A stretch of 32,352 nucleotides of DNA from Patescibacteria group bacterium (GCA_030916545.1 JAUPWI010000033.1:1-32352), one strand, 5' to 3'; shown: positions 23,889 through 32,031, counted from the first letter of the stretch. The notes: generated by a model from the sequence alone, not told the origin. A program made the numbers and translations.

Positions 23889-26651
23889 ATGAGGGAAGTA
23901 CCATTGGTAGGAATCTCGCGGCGATATATTGCCGTTATCGGTCTGATCGGCATGCTTCTTGCGCCTTTTTCGTCAGCGCAGGCCGCCAGCGTCCCTTCGG
24001 TCGGCAAGGTGGCCAGCAAACTTGAGAAGCGTTACAACATCAATGGAGACAGCGTCCGGGATGTGATGCAGGGTTTCAACGTCAACAGTAGTAAGAAAAC
24101 GACCCCGGAGGTTTCGGTTTTCTTTTCGCCTTCTGATCCGAAGAGCGGAGAAAAGATAACCGCGCGCGCCATGCCGATCTATTTCAGTAACCCATCCGAG
24201 TCGTTGTATTATACCTGGTATCTGAAACGGAAGGATTGCAACGCGGCCCGCTGCGATTATAACGGTGACGGTGCCTACAATTCGAAGGATTGGCGGATCG
24301 AGGCCGCGAGCATACTGGTCCAGAACGGATACGATAGTGTCGATCCGGGGACGAGCTATATCGTGGATGATGACAATGACGGATATAAGGCTCGTTTCGG
24401 TGGGGATAACAAGGAGGGAAAAGCTGACTACTGTGCCGTGTATGATCCGAGGTCGGGCGATGTGTATGAACTCGTCGATTCGGGCTCGTCGGTTTCTTTC
24501 TCTTGTCCGGCCGGCCTTTCCGCGACTTGCCTGGAAGGAGAGACTCAGATCAATCCTGAGACGAGTGTAGTCACGTTCGGCGGCGGCGGTCTGGATATTT
24601 TTGGAGATCCGGCACCTAATTCGGGAGGAGGGACGATTACTCCTTTTTCCGAAACACCACCGGATTGTAACGTGGGAGGGTGTTCATCGGTCGGCGCCCC
24701 TGTCTGTAGCGGCGGATCCGTACCGACTTGCACTTCCGGTACTCCCTGCTGCGTGGCTGACCCGGTTACCGCTACGGTTTGCGCGGCGCCTCTGAATCTG
24801 TGCAGCGCCACTACGAGCGGCTCTATCAAGGATCTCTGCACGCATGTATTCGCTCAACCGAGAGGCGGTCTGGTATCCGGAGACGGGGCATTCGGCGCGG
24901 GCGAAGAAAGTTTCTGGAAAACGAATCCTCGCGACCCGAGTACGGCAAATAACGGACAAAAAGACGAGGCTACGGTCGTTGGTCTCGGCATGGATGAATT
25001 CTCTTGGACGTATTTCAGCGGTGATGAGGTGGGTGTCGCCGTCGAGGGGACATCCATGATTCCGACCAAACACGATGATTCTTCGTCGTATGTCATGTGG
25101 GCGTTCCCAAAAAATAAGTGTCACCCTTCATTGGTAGGAGGATCGACTGACCAGTATGTACAAACGATCAAGGGTTACCAGGTGACGTTTCCAACCGCGA
25201 ATATGGATCCGAATGACTGTATCTCGCATAACCTGGTCAATCCTGCCGAAGGAGGGCAGTCATCGAACCTGTCCATACAGCTGAGCGTCAGTCCAGGAAG
25301 TTTGACGAACGATGAGACATCCGACAAGAGCGGGGATATCGTGACCGTGCAGGCGGCGATCGACAATGCCTCGCGGGAGAATGGCAGTCTGCATTATGAC
25401 TGGATCATCGACATCAGCGATAATCCGCGTTTCACGATTCCGAGAAATATCACGGCCGCAGCGATCAATTCGGAACTCACGACGCGCACGAAGGGGAACG
25501 ATCTTGGTACGCTGCACTTCAAGATGAATATACCGGCCGCTTTGCTCGGACCCATGTCGGGAGGAACGGGGTATATCCGTTTTCGCCTGCGGGCCGAGGA
25601 GAGCATCGAAGGCGGGGGGATCAGGAAGGGGAATTCCGAGGTGATCGCGAGATTCGTTTCGACCGGAAAACGTATACAGGCGTACCTGGTGGATCCGGTC
25701 GTCGTTGGACCGAGGACGCACGTGAAGCTGGGCGCGAACATGATCTGTAACGGCTCTCCGCTTGAACGAACTGCGTGTCAGGTGATCAAGAACGAGGTCA
25801 TCGGCCTCAAGATCGACGGCGCCGGCCTTCGGGATTTCTCATGGCAGATCAATCAGAAGCCGCTTATATGCAATCGGGTCGGTGTGTCGCCTGATTGTTC
25901 CGACACGGAACAGGGGAACATCGTATTTTTTCCGGTCACCGGGAAGACCGGCGACAGCTATGAGGTGACCGTGACGGCCGTCAATACGGCGACCGACCAG
26001 GCGGTGACGATGTCACGATTGTTTTACGTCATCGATCCCTACGCGCAGATCGTCTCTTCGGATACTGATGTCGCCTGGAAGAAGCTCCTGGGATTCTATC
26101 GTGACGTCCTTGGTACAGCGGCCGTAAATTGTCCAGCGGGCCTCTGCCCGAATTATTCGGAGGAAGCCCTGCAGACATTCGCCGGTTCGGTAGTCGTGCT
26201 GAAAGCGGAATATCTGCCGAGATTCATCGCGTCTCATCCTGGGTTGCATACCGAGTGGCGAGTGGACGGGGAGGTGGTCGAGCAATCCGCGACGGATACG
26301 ATTTCATTTCCGATCAGGAAATACGGGGGAGCTTCCTATGATATTTCCTTTCAGGCAATCATCCTGCAGACTGATCTGATGCGTCGGGCACTGTACGATG
26401 TGTGGGATATCTCTCCTCTCGATTCCACGGAGTCGAATTTCACCGGGAAGATGCAGGTCGAGGTTCAGGATGCGACCATGGCTGCCGGAGACCAGAAAGG
26501 GATAAAGAAGTATTATGCTCTCATTTCAAGTTATGTCCCGGAAACGTTCCTGTTCACGTTCCGGGTGCTTCTCCTCGGGTTTCTTGCTTTGTTCGTGACC
26601 TCCTTTTTTGGATCGCTGGTTTCCACTCCTCGTTTTTCGAGAAGAAGATAA
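23889..26651 (+). CDS. large secreted, C-terminally membrane-anchored surface protein (920 aa)
   Basis: No named family recognised. A signal peptide is clear: basic R-R near residue 11, a hydrophobic core at about 14-28, then S-S-A-Q-A with predicted cleavage near 32. A dockerin/EF-hand-like loop D-Y-N-G-D-G-A-Y-N-S-K-D lies at 123-134, with a second acidic D-D-D-N-D-G at 160-165. A Cys-rich, Gly/Pro-rich segment (about 255-320) follows, then several probable beta-sandwich regions to about 880. One membrane helix (about 888-910) and a short Arg-rich tail (R-F-S-R-R-R) end the protein, a stop-transfer anchor with the bulk outside. It lies 16 bases after the CPBP-like gene in the VirB4 operon, so it is the best candidate for the outward-facing part of the apparatus. 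The Cys residues suggest disulfides. Confidence 0.75.
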   Translation: MREVPLVGISRRYIAVIGLIGMLLAPFSSAQAASVPSVGKVASKLEKRYNINGDSVRDVMQGFNVNSSKKTTPEVSVFFSPSDPKSGEKITARAMPIYFSNPSESLYYTWYLKRKDCNAARCDYNGDGAYNSKDWRIEAASILVQNGYDSVDPGTSYIVDDDNDGYKARFGGDNKEGKADYCAVYDPRSGDVYELVDSGSSVSFSCPAGLSATCLEGETQINPETSVVTFGGGGLDIFGDPAPNSGGGTITPFSETPPDCNVGGCSSVGAPVCSGGSVPTCTSGTPCCVADPVTATVCAAPLNLCSATTSGSIKDLCTHVFAQPRGGLVSGDGAFGAGEESFWKTNPRDPSTANNGQKDEATVVGLGMDEFSWTYFSGDEVGVAVEGTSMIPTKHDDSSSYVMWAFPKNKCHPSLVGGSTDQYVQTIKGYQVTFPTANMDPNDCISHNLVNPAEGGQSSNLSIQLSVSPGSLTNDETSDKSGDIVTVQAAIDNASRENGSLHYDWIIDISDNPRFTIPRNITAAAINSELTTRTKGNDLGTLHFKMNIPAALLGPMSGGTGYIRFRLRAEESIEGGGIRKGNSEVIARFVSTGKRIQAYLVDPVVVGPRTHVKLGANMICNGSPLERTACQVIKNEVIGLKIDGAGLRDFSWQINQKPLICNRVGVSPDCSDTEQGNIVFFPVTGKTGDSYEVTVTAVNTATDQAVTMSRLFYVIDPYAQIVSSDTDVAWKKLLGFYRDVLGTAAVNCPAGLCPNYSEEALQTFAGSVVVLKAEYLPRFIASHPGLHTEWRVDGEVVEQSATDTISFPIRKYGGASYDISFQAIILQTDLMRRALYDVWDISPLDSTESNFTGKMQVEVQDATMAAGDQKGIKKYYALISSYVPETFLFTFRVLLLGFLALFVTSFFGSLVSTPRFSRRR

Positions 26652-26683
26652 GTCAAGAGTGAAAGAGGAATGGAAACTCATGT

Positions 26684-27232
26684 ATGAATGATGAAGAATT
26701 CGGTCTTAGTCAGTTGTATCAGGCCCGCGCTCTCGACCTGCAGGCTGATCATCAGCGGCAGCGGGAAGTGGAGGGGGTGATAGGGAGGGTCCGGGAGATC
26801 TTCCGTAACCGAGGTGAGGATTTCGACGAGGGCGACGAGCGGTTGCTGTCATCGGAACCGGCCAAGGAACCAGGTTTTCCCGTTATCATCTTTACGTTCG
26901 CGGTGATCAAAGACTGTTTGGACCTTCCTTTGGAACTTTCGGTCATCGGGATACTCCTCACCACCCTCCTGTCAGTGCTCCTGTCGGTGATTCTGTTTCT
27001 GTGGGTCTTGGGGAAATTGAGCGGCGGCTGGTGGAAGAAAAAAATAATCCGCTGGTTGTGGGTGAGGTATTTGGCGGTGGTCGTCATAGAGCTTTTCCCT
27101 CTTTTCAAGATAGTGCCAGCTACCACCATCTTTATCCTGATGGCTCATTATCGAGAGAAGAAACTCGTGAAATTGTTCGATCTCGCACTCGAAGAATTCA
27201 AGCGTGCTGGCGTCCTGAAGTACATCAGGTGA
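26684..27232 (+). CDS. small polytopic membrane protein ending the secretion-like operon (182 aa)
   Basis: No family recognised. The N-terminal 60 residues are hydrophilic and charged. Two strongly hydrophobic segments (about 83-108 and 128-152) follow, separated by a basic W-W-K-K-K-I-I-R-W-L-W stretch that should lie in the cytoplasm. A charged C-terminal tail ends the protein. A GAGGAATGG precedes the start, and another ATG lies 4 bases earlier in a different frame. It is 32 bases downstream of the surface-protein gene and is the last gene on the plus strand before the convergent tRNA/cca cluster. It is probably a membrane component of the same system (context inference). Confidence 0.7.
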   Translation: MNDEEFGLSQLYQARALDLQADHQRQREVEGVIGRVREIFRNRGEDFDEGDERLLSSEPAKEPGFPVIIFTFAVIKDCLDLPLELSVIGILLTTLLSVLLSVILFLWVLGKLSGGWWKKKIIRWLWVRYLAVVVIELFPLFKIVPATTIFILMAHYREKKLVKLFDLALEEFKRAGVLKYIR

Positions 27233-27237
27233 TCCTC

Positions 27238-27251
27238 GGCATCCGGATGCC
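27238..27251. repeat. 14-bp perfect palindrome after the operon
   Basis: GGCATCCGGATGCC lies 6 bases after the last stop of the secretion-like operon. It can form a short hairpin but no T run follows, so it is not a standard terminator. It could slow decay or be a protein site. Confidence 0.4.
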
Positions 27252-27330
27252 ATGATGTTCTTCGGATACTTGTTTCACCGGGGAGGAAATACCGATGGGA
27301 ATATGATACGCGTATGCGGGTAAAGAAAAC

Positions 27331-27366
27331 ACATAAGCCACCAGCTGTATGATTGGTGGCCTTGTG
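27331..27366 (-). terminator. probable terminator of tRNA-Leu
   Basis: GCCACCA (27337-27343) pairs with TGGTGGC (27354-27360) around a 10-base loop. ACATAAG and CTTGTGT extend the stem imperfectly. Read on the minus strand it lies just after the tRNA and is followed by a T-rich stretch. Confidence 0.6.
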
Positions 27367-27371
27367 TCTAT

Positions 27372-27457
27372 TGGTGCCGAGGAGAGGACTTGAACCTCCA
27401 TGGGATCGCTCCCGCTAGCGCCTAAAGCTAGTGTGTCTACCATTTCACCACCTCGGC
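27372..27457 (-). tRNA. tRNA-Leu (anticodon UAG)
   Basis: Acceptor stem GCCGAGG/CCTCGGC is perfect. The anticodon arm is CTAGC-TTTAGGC-GCTAG (anticodon TAG, reading CUA-type Leu codons). The long variable arm GGGA-GCGA-TCCC is typical of class II tRNAs. T arm is GGAGG-TTCAAGT-CCTCT. The 3' CCA is encoded (27374-27372), unlike the nearby tRNA-Pro. Confidence 0.97.
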
Positions 27458-27520
27458 GGTTTATTGATTGTCGTCTTGAGTCTTCTGCCTGAATGGGCGA
27501 GGGGAGATGTGACTTCGGGT

Positions 27521-27600
27521 GAGAGACGTCGCCTCCTCTTTTTTCTTTGCGATGTGCTCGGAAGCACCAGCATCAGAAAAAAGAGGAGGCGACGTCTCTC
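27521..27600. repeat. 26-bp perfect inverted repeat with structured 28-base loop
   Basis: Arms 27521-27546 and 27575-27600 are exact reverse complements over 26 bases. The loop can itself pair (GTGCT with AGCAC around CGGA, and GAT with ATC). Each arm contains a GACGTC palindrome, a GAGGAGG/CCTCCTC block and an A6/T6 run. On the plus strand the right arm is followed by GTTTTT, so it can act as a terminator there. It lies between the 103-aa gene and tRNA-Leu in a convergent region. No target-site duplication is seen. Confidence 0.9.
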
Positions 27601-27618
27601 GTTTTTCGTTCACATGAC

Positions 27619-27930
27619 TTATGCGATGCGCGCATTCGGTCCGAACATACGAAGCAGATGGGCTGATTCTTCCCTGAGCGGGCCTTCGTTGGCATACTCG
27701 CCGTGATGGCGGGTGTCCTCACCGTAGGTTTCACGTTTCTGGTCAAGGTGGAAGTTCACGAGAAAATCACCGTTTTCGGTCTTGACGTAGGCATGGAAGC
27801 GCGGATAGCCCGCTCGGGCGAGCGGCCGGATAAAGCTCTGTTCGCCGTTTTCCGCCCGTTGGAATATATAGCCCGCTCGGCGCATGAGCGAGACGGAATT
27901 TTCGCTCGGATGAGGGATGATGATCTTCAT
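27619..27930 (-). CDS. small conserved-looking protein with HLDQK and HHGEY motifs (103 aa)
   Basis: No named family, but the sequence looks strongly constrained and resembles small proteins I associate with Patescibacteria. Features are an M-K-I-I-I-P-H-P start, S-L-M-R-R-A-G-Y, G-Y-P-R-F-H-A-Y, F-H-L-D-Q-K and R-H-H-G-E-Y, ending in a basic/helical tail. The His, Asp and Glu pattern could bind a metal or serve catalysis, which is speculative. It is soluble with no signal peptide. It starts 21 bases after the end of tRNA-Pro, has no Shine-Dalgarno sequence, and is probably co-transcribed with cca and that tRNA. The long inverted repeat follows 18 bases after its stop. Confidence 0.75.
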   Translation of the reverse strand: MKIIIPHPSENSVSLMRRAGYIFQRAENGEQSFIRPLARAGYPRFHAYVKTENGDFLVNFHLDQKRETYGEDTRHHGEYANEGPLREESAHLLRMFGPNARIA

Positions 27931-27951
27931 AGAGGGGAGAGAATATCACTG

Positions 27952-28022
27952 TCGGAACACCGGGAATCGAACCCAGACTTCACGCACCCGAAGCGCGCGT
28001 ACTACCACTATACTATGCTCCG
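27952..28022 (-). tRNA. tRNA-Pro (anticodon CGG)
   Basis: Acceptor stem CGGAGCA/TGTTCCG (one G-U) keeps the C1-G72 pair typical of bacterial tRNA-Pro. Anticodon arm is CGCGC-TTCGGGT-GCGTG, with anticodon CGG followed by G37. T arm is CTGGG-TTCGATT-CCCGG. Discriminator A is followed by CAG, so CCA is not encoded. The D arm is short. It lies 28 bases after the cca stop, inside an apparent operon. Confidence 0.93.
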
Positions 28023-28050
28023 CACATTGAGATGATGACAGCGAAATGGA

Positions 28051-29583
28051 TTATTGCACGAAGTGCTGTCGTTTGATGCCTTGGTCATCAGTACTCCGTT
28101 TTTCCTCGATTTTTTCCTTGGCAAGAGAACGGAGGTCATCGAGGTCGTGATCGAGAAGTACCGTGGCTCTGGCAAGAAGCGTTTCTCGGGTATTGATCGA
28201 TGGATCCTCGATCGTTTCCGCAAGCAACACGTCGAGAATGGCCCCGATTTTCGGGCCGGGGGCGAGCGAGCAATCCCGCATCAGGTCCTGCCCGTTTATC
28301 TTGAGCATCTTTACCGAAATCGGATCCCGAGAAACCTTGTCTATCATATACTCCAAATGGCGGAGCTTGTAGGGTTTTGCTTTGGGGACGCCCGAACCGA
28401 GTCGATCGCTGATGCGGACGTCCATGAGATCGTGCATATTCTCGAGTCCGACTTTCCTGATGAGCCGTCGGACCGATGCTTCGGTTACTTCTCCTACATT
28501 ATAGTAAAACAGGTGGTTGTCAACCAGGAGGGTCGTTTTTTCGATGATGTCTTTCGGATACCGGAGTCGCGCCAGGATAATCTTGGTCATGCGGGCGCCG
28601 ACGTGGTCGTGGTTGTAGAACGTCGAACGGTATCCGTCGCCCTGTTTGGTACGGGGTTTTCCGACGTCATGGAGAAGTGCGGCGAGTCGGACGTGTAGTT
28701 TCGGCGATGGACAGGTTTCGAGCGCGCGGAGATTGTGTTCCCAGACCGTGTAGATATGGTGGAGATTCTGTCCGACACCGATCCCTTCCTCGAGTTCCGG
28801 AATGATGTATCGGAGCAGGCCGGTCGATCGCAGGAGGTCGACACCGAAAGCTGGATTCTGAGAGAGGATGATGCGGGAAAATTCATCCCGGATGCGTTCG
28901 AGAGAGATGACATTGAGGCTTGCAGCGTATTTTTTGACGGCTTCGAGCGTCGGTTCATCGATATGCCAATTCGAGGGCGCCGTCTGCTTCTCCGGAGTAC
29001 GGAGTTCGCTCGCGAAACGGATGGCGCGCATGATGCGGAGCGCGTCTTCCTCGAAACGCTGTTCCGGGTTTCCGACCGCCCGGATGACCTTCTTTTCGAT
29101 ATCGGTCAGACCGCCGAATGGATCGATGATGGAAATTTCGGAGACGGCGGTCGGTCGGGTTTCCTGGGATGGAATCCACCGGTCGATGGATGCCGCGAGC
29201 GCATTGATGGTGAAATCGCGACGGGCGAGGTCTTCGGCAATCGTCGTGACGAAGGTGACCTGGTCCGGACGACGATGATCACTGTAGCCGGTTTCCGTCC
29301 GATAGGTCGTCACTTCGATGATGTCATGCTCGTACCGCGAGGGTGTCAGCGGGTGGAAGCGCGGGACTTTCACGCCGATGGTTCCGAAGGTGTTCTCGTA
29401 GACGTGGTCGGGAAAAATCGCCTGAATCTGTTCAGGCAAGGCGTTGGTGGTGATATCCCAGTCCTTGGGCGCGCGACCGATCAGGATATCGCGGACGCAT
29501 CCACCGACGATGTACGCCTCGAATCCGGCCTTCTTCAGACTCTCGATCGTTTCGATAACGGGGAGGGGAAGGGCGAATTCCAT
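28051..29583 (-). CDS. cca: CCA tRNA nucleotidyltransferase with HD domain
   Basis: A 510-residue enzyme that adds or repairs the 3' CCA of tRNAs. The class II polymerase-beta-like core has G-G-C-V-R-D (27-32) and D-W-D (41-43) as metal-binding motif A, and R-R-D-F-T-I-N-A (121-128) as motif B. The R-F-x-E-D-A-L-R-I-M-R-A-I-R-F-A segment (about 176-191) is the nucleotide-recognition region. An HD phosphohydrolase domain follows, with L-L-H-D-V-G-K-P (303-310). The adjacent tRNA-Pro lacks an encoded CCA and depends on this activity. It lies 101 bases downstream of infB. The start at 29583 has no clear Shine-Dalgarno sequence. Confidence 0.95.
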   Translation of the reverse strand: MEFALPLPVIETIESLKKAGFEAYIVGGCVRDILIGRAPKDWDITTNALPEQIQAIFPDHVYENTFGTIGVKVPRFHPLTPSRYEHDIIEVTTYRTETGYSDHRRPDQVTFVTTIAEDLARRDFTINALAASIDRWIPSQETRPTAVSEISIIDPFGGLTDIEKKVIRAVGNPEQRFEEDALRIMRAIRFASELRTPEKQTAPSNWHIDEPTLEAVKKYAASLNVISLERIRDEFSRIILSQNPAFGVDLLRSTGLLRYIIPELEEGIGVGQNLHHIYTVWEHNLRALETCPSPKLHVRLAALLHDVGKPRTKQGDGYRSTFYNHDHVGARMTKIILARLRYPKDIIEKTTLLVDNHLFYYNVGEVTEASVRRLIRKVGLENMHDLMDVRISDRLGSGVPKAKPYKLRHLEYMIDKVSRDPISVKMLKINGQDLMRDCSLAPGPKIGAILDVLLAETIEDPSINTRETLLARATVLLDHDLDDLRSLAKEKIEEKRSTDDQGIKRQHFVQ

Positions 29584-29684
29584 AGGAACATGAACATGAT
29601 GTCAGGAATACGAAGGATACGCGGCGAAGAATGGAACAGGAAAGTGCGGGTCAGCCGGCCTGATGGGAAAGATGAGGGGTATCA

Positions 29685-31442
29685 TCAGAGGCTGCGTCGC
29701 TTCTCCTCTTCCTTGTAGCAGATCAGCGTATCGCCTACCTGGATTTTCATGGAGCCGTCGAAGACGACGCCGCACTCATTGCCTTGTCCGACTTCATCGG
29801 CATTTTCCTTGTTGCGCTGGAGATTGCCCATGGCACCGTTTCCGATGATCTCATCGTCGCGTTTGATTTCGAGCAGGGATCCACGCACGATTTTGCCTTC
29901 GGAGACCCGGCCGCCGACGATCATGTCACGTTTTCCGGTCTTGAACACCGCGAGGACGGACAGTCGGCCAAAATCGGTACGGATCGTTTCAGGAGGGAGC
30001 AGAGCGGACATATGGCCCTTGACCGCCTCGACCAGTTTGTAGATGATATTGAAGGTCTCGATATCGACATGGGCGTTTTCGGCCATGCGCTTGGCGACGG
30101 CGGTCGGTTCGACATTGAATCCGAGTATCATGGCGCCGGCGCTTTCGGCGAGTTTGACATCACTCTCAGTGATCGCGCCGACCCCGGAGCTGATTTCCTC
30201 GAGCACGATTTCCTCGTTTCCTACACCGGAAAGAATCTGTTCGAGTGCTTCGACCGATCCCTGGACATCGGCCTTGATGATGATCCGGAATCGCTTCACA
30301 TTCTCATCTTCTTCGGAACGGATCTTCTTGAGTGAGGTATGATCGCCCTGCTCCTGTGATTTGAGACGGGCAAGAGCCTTGCTGCTGACCACCTGGACGA
30401 TGTCATTGACAGCCGGGGGTTCATTGAAGCCGAAAATGGTAGCCGGAACCGATGGGAGAGCCGCAGCTAGGTTTCGTCCGGCGAAGTCTTCGATGCGTCG
30501 GATGCGGCCGAATGTGCCTCCGGCGATGATGTCCTGGCCGACTTTCAAGGTACCTGTGCGGATCAACACCGTCGCGACCGGACCCTTCTGTGGATCAAGG
30601 TTCGACTCGAGCACGACAGCCAGGCCGTCGCGTTTCTGGTTGGCGCGGAAATCCTCGACCTCGGCTACCAGGAGGATGCTGTCCAGGAGCTTGTCGATAT
30701 TGATATTGTTCTTCGCGCTCACGTAGTTGCAGATGACATCACCTCCCCAGTCCTCGAAAAGGATGCCGTATTCAGCTAGTTCCTGTTTGACGCGGTCCGG
30801 TTTGGCTTCCGGCTTGTCGATCTTGTTGATGGCGACGATGACGGGAATCTTCTTTTCCTTGATGAACTCGATCACTTCCTTGGTCTGGGGGCGGACGCCA
30901 TCTTCGGCCGAAACGACCAGGATGGCGATGTCCGCGATGGACATTCCACGTTTGCGCATGCCGGAAAACGCTTCATGGCCGGGAGTATCGATGAAGGTGA
31001 TCATCTTGCCGTGCTTCTTCACCTGGTACGCGCTGATGCGCTGAGTGATGCCACCGGCTTCTCCGACGGCCACGTTGGTCTTGCGTATCGTGTCGAGCAG
31101 GGTGGTCTTGCCGTGGTCGACGTGACCGAGAATGGTGACGACGGGCGCACGGGGAGCGAGCGGTTCTTCGCCTGATTGTTCGGCGGCGAGGATTTCCGGG
31201 AGATTCTCAAGCGTGATTTTGCCTTCGAGTTCCGCCTCTTCCGGTTTCGTGTCGAATCCGAGATCGGAAGCGATGACGCTCGCGGTATCGAAATCGATCT
31301 CCTCATTGATGGTGGCGATGATGCCGTTTTTCATGAGTTCGGTGATGACGGCGGATACCGGGACATGAAGCACATCCGACAGCTTTTTGACACTGACGGT
31401 TTCCGCGATAGTCACGATCTTTTTCGGTTCCGATTCGCTCAT
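29685..31442 (-). CDS. infB: translation initiation factor IF-2
   Basis: A 585-residue GTPase that recruits fMet-tRNA to the 30S subunit. The N-terminal IF2_N-like domain (about 10-60, V-S-V-K-K-L-S-D-V-L) is followed directly by the G domain: G-H-V-D-H-G-K-T at 106-113, D-T-P-G-H-E at 152-157, N-K-I-D at 206-209. The EF-Tu-like domains II to IV follow, including the K-A-D-V-Q-G-S-V-E-A segment of domain IV. It is much shorter than enterobacterial IF-2 (about 890 aa) because the long linker is missing, as in streamlined genomes. It lies 26 bases after the DUF4446 gene and is likely its operon partner. No Shine-Dalgarno sequence precedes it. Confidence 0.97.
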   Translation of the reverse strand: MSESEPKKIVTIAETVSVKKLSDVLHVPVSAVITELMKNGIIATINEEIDFDTASVIASDLGFDTKPEEAELEGKITLENLPEILAAEQSGEEPLAPRAPVVTILGHVDHGKTTLLDTIRKTNVAVGEAGGITQRISAYQVKKHGKMITFIDTPGHEAFSGMRKRGMSIADIAILVVSAEDGVRPQTKEVIEFIKEKKIPVIVAINKIDKPEAKPDRVKQELAEYGILFEDWGGDVICNYVSAKNNINIDKLLDSILLVAEVEDFRANQKRDGLAVVLESNLDPQKGPVATVLIRTGTLKVGQDIIAGGTFGRIRRIEDFAGRNLAAALPSVPATIFGFNEPPAVNDIVQVVSSKALARLKSQEQGDHTSLKKIRSEEDENVKRFRIIIKADVQGSVEALEQILSGVGNEEIVLEEISSGVGAITESDVKLAESAGAMILGFNVEPTAVAKRMAENAHVDIETFNIIYKLVEAVKGHMSALLPPETIRTDFGRLSVLAVFKTGKRDMIVGGRVSEGKIVRGSLLEIKRDDEIIGNGAMGNLQRNKENADEVGQGNECGVVFDGSMKIQVGDTLICYKEEEKRRSL

Positions 31443-31468
31443 AGAGTGTGATTCAGGGGGATAAGATT

Positions 31469-31972
31469 TTACGAAGGAATGATTTTCGCGGCGGCTGCTC
31501 TCAGGATGACACTTTTTTCTTCTTCGGTAAACGGGAATCCGGCGTCCTTCCCTTTTTGGATCGGTTTCGCGTAGACGCGCGTCCCTTCTCGCGTGTGCAG
31601 GGAGGAGATGACGACACCCGAATCGTCTCCGTCCAGGAGGGCGACGCTGAAGCTCTGATTGCTCCCTACTTCCTTGAAAGGATTGAAGCGTAAGACGGCG
31701 TGCTTATGAAGACCCTTGAGACTGAGCGCCCGGAGCTTTTCGAGGGCATCGAAGAGTTCCTGGATTTCTCGGTCGAGTTCCCGCGTCCGTCCGAGCTGCT
31801 CGATAAGAATTGTCTCGAGTGTCTTCGCGCTTTTGCCGGAAAAGAAGAGCGCGAGTTTCGTGTCCAAGGTACGTTGTCTGAAGAACAGAAACAGAGTCAG
31901 ACAGAAAGCGGAACCGGCCAGAACGGCACTTCCGATCGTGAGCATTCCGGAGGGTGAATCGATCTGAAACAT
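31469..31972 (-). CDS. DUF4446 family membrane-anchored protein
   Basis: A 167-residue protein with one N-terminal membrane span (about 11-31), a coiled-coil-like region (about 45-90) and a C-terminal domain. The family block has L-H-K-H-A-V-L-R-F-N-P-F-K-E-V-G followed by Q-S-F-S-V-A-L-L-D-G and S-L-H-T-R-E-G-T-R-V-Y-A-K-P, characteristic of DUF4446. Function is unknown. In other bacteria it occurs near chromosome partition genes; here it precedes infB. It has no Shine-Dalgarno sequence. A promoter candidate lies at 32003-32031. Confidence 0.85.
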   Translation of the reverse strand: MFQIDSPSGMLTIGSAVLAGSAFCLTLFLFFRQRTLDTKLALFFSGKSAKTLETILIEQLGRTRELDREIQELFDALEKLRALSLKGLHKHAVLRFNPFKEVGSNQSFSVALLDGDDSGVVISSLHTREGTRVYAKPIQKGKDAGFPFTEEEKSVILRAAAAKIIPS

Positions 31973-32002
31973 GATGAAATACGCTTAATCGACTTGCCTG
32001 AA

Positions 32003-32031
32003 ATGGTATCATGATTTTTCCCTTCTGTAAA
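32003..32031 (-). promoter_or_regulatory. candidate promoter for DUF4446-infB
   Basis: On the minus strand, TTTACA (32031-32026), 17-base spacer, TACCAT (32008-32003). The -35 lies inside the 32014-32040 hairpin. Confidence 0.5.

Noticed and set aside
27521-27600. Inverted repeat as a MITE or integron attC site
   Set aside because: No target-site duplication flanks it, and attC sites have imperfect spaced arms with unpaired bases, whereas these arms are perfect.
28735-29718. Long plus-strand ORF (327 codons) opposite cca
   Set aside because: It is antisense to a well-supported enzyme gene and its translation is Asp/Arg/Gly-rich with no motif, a typical shadow.
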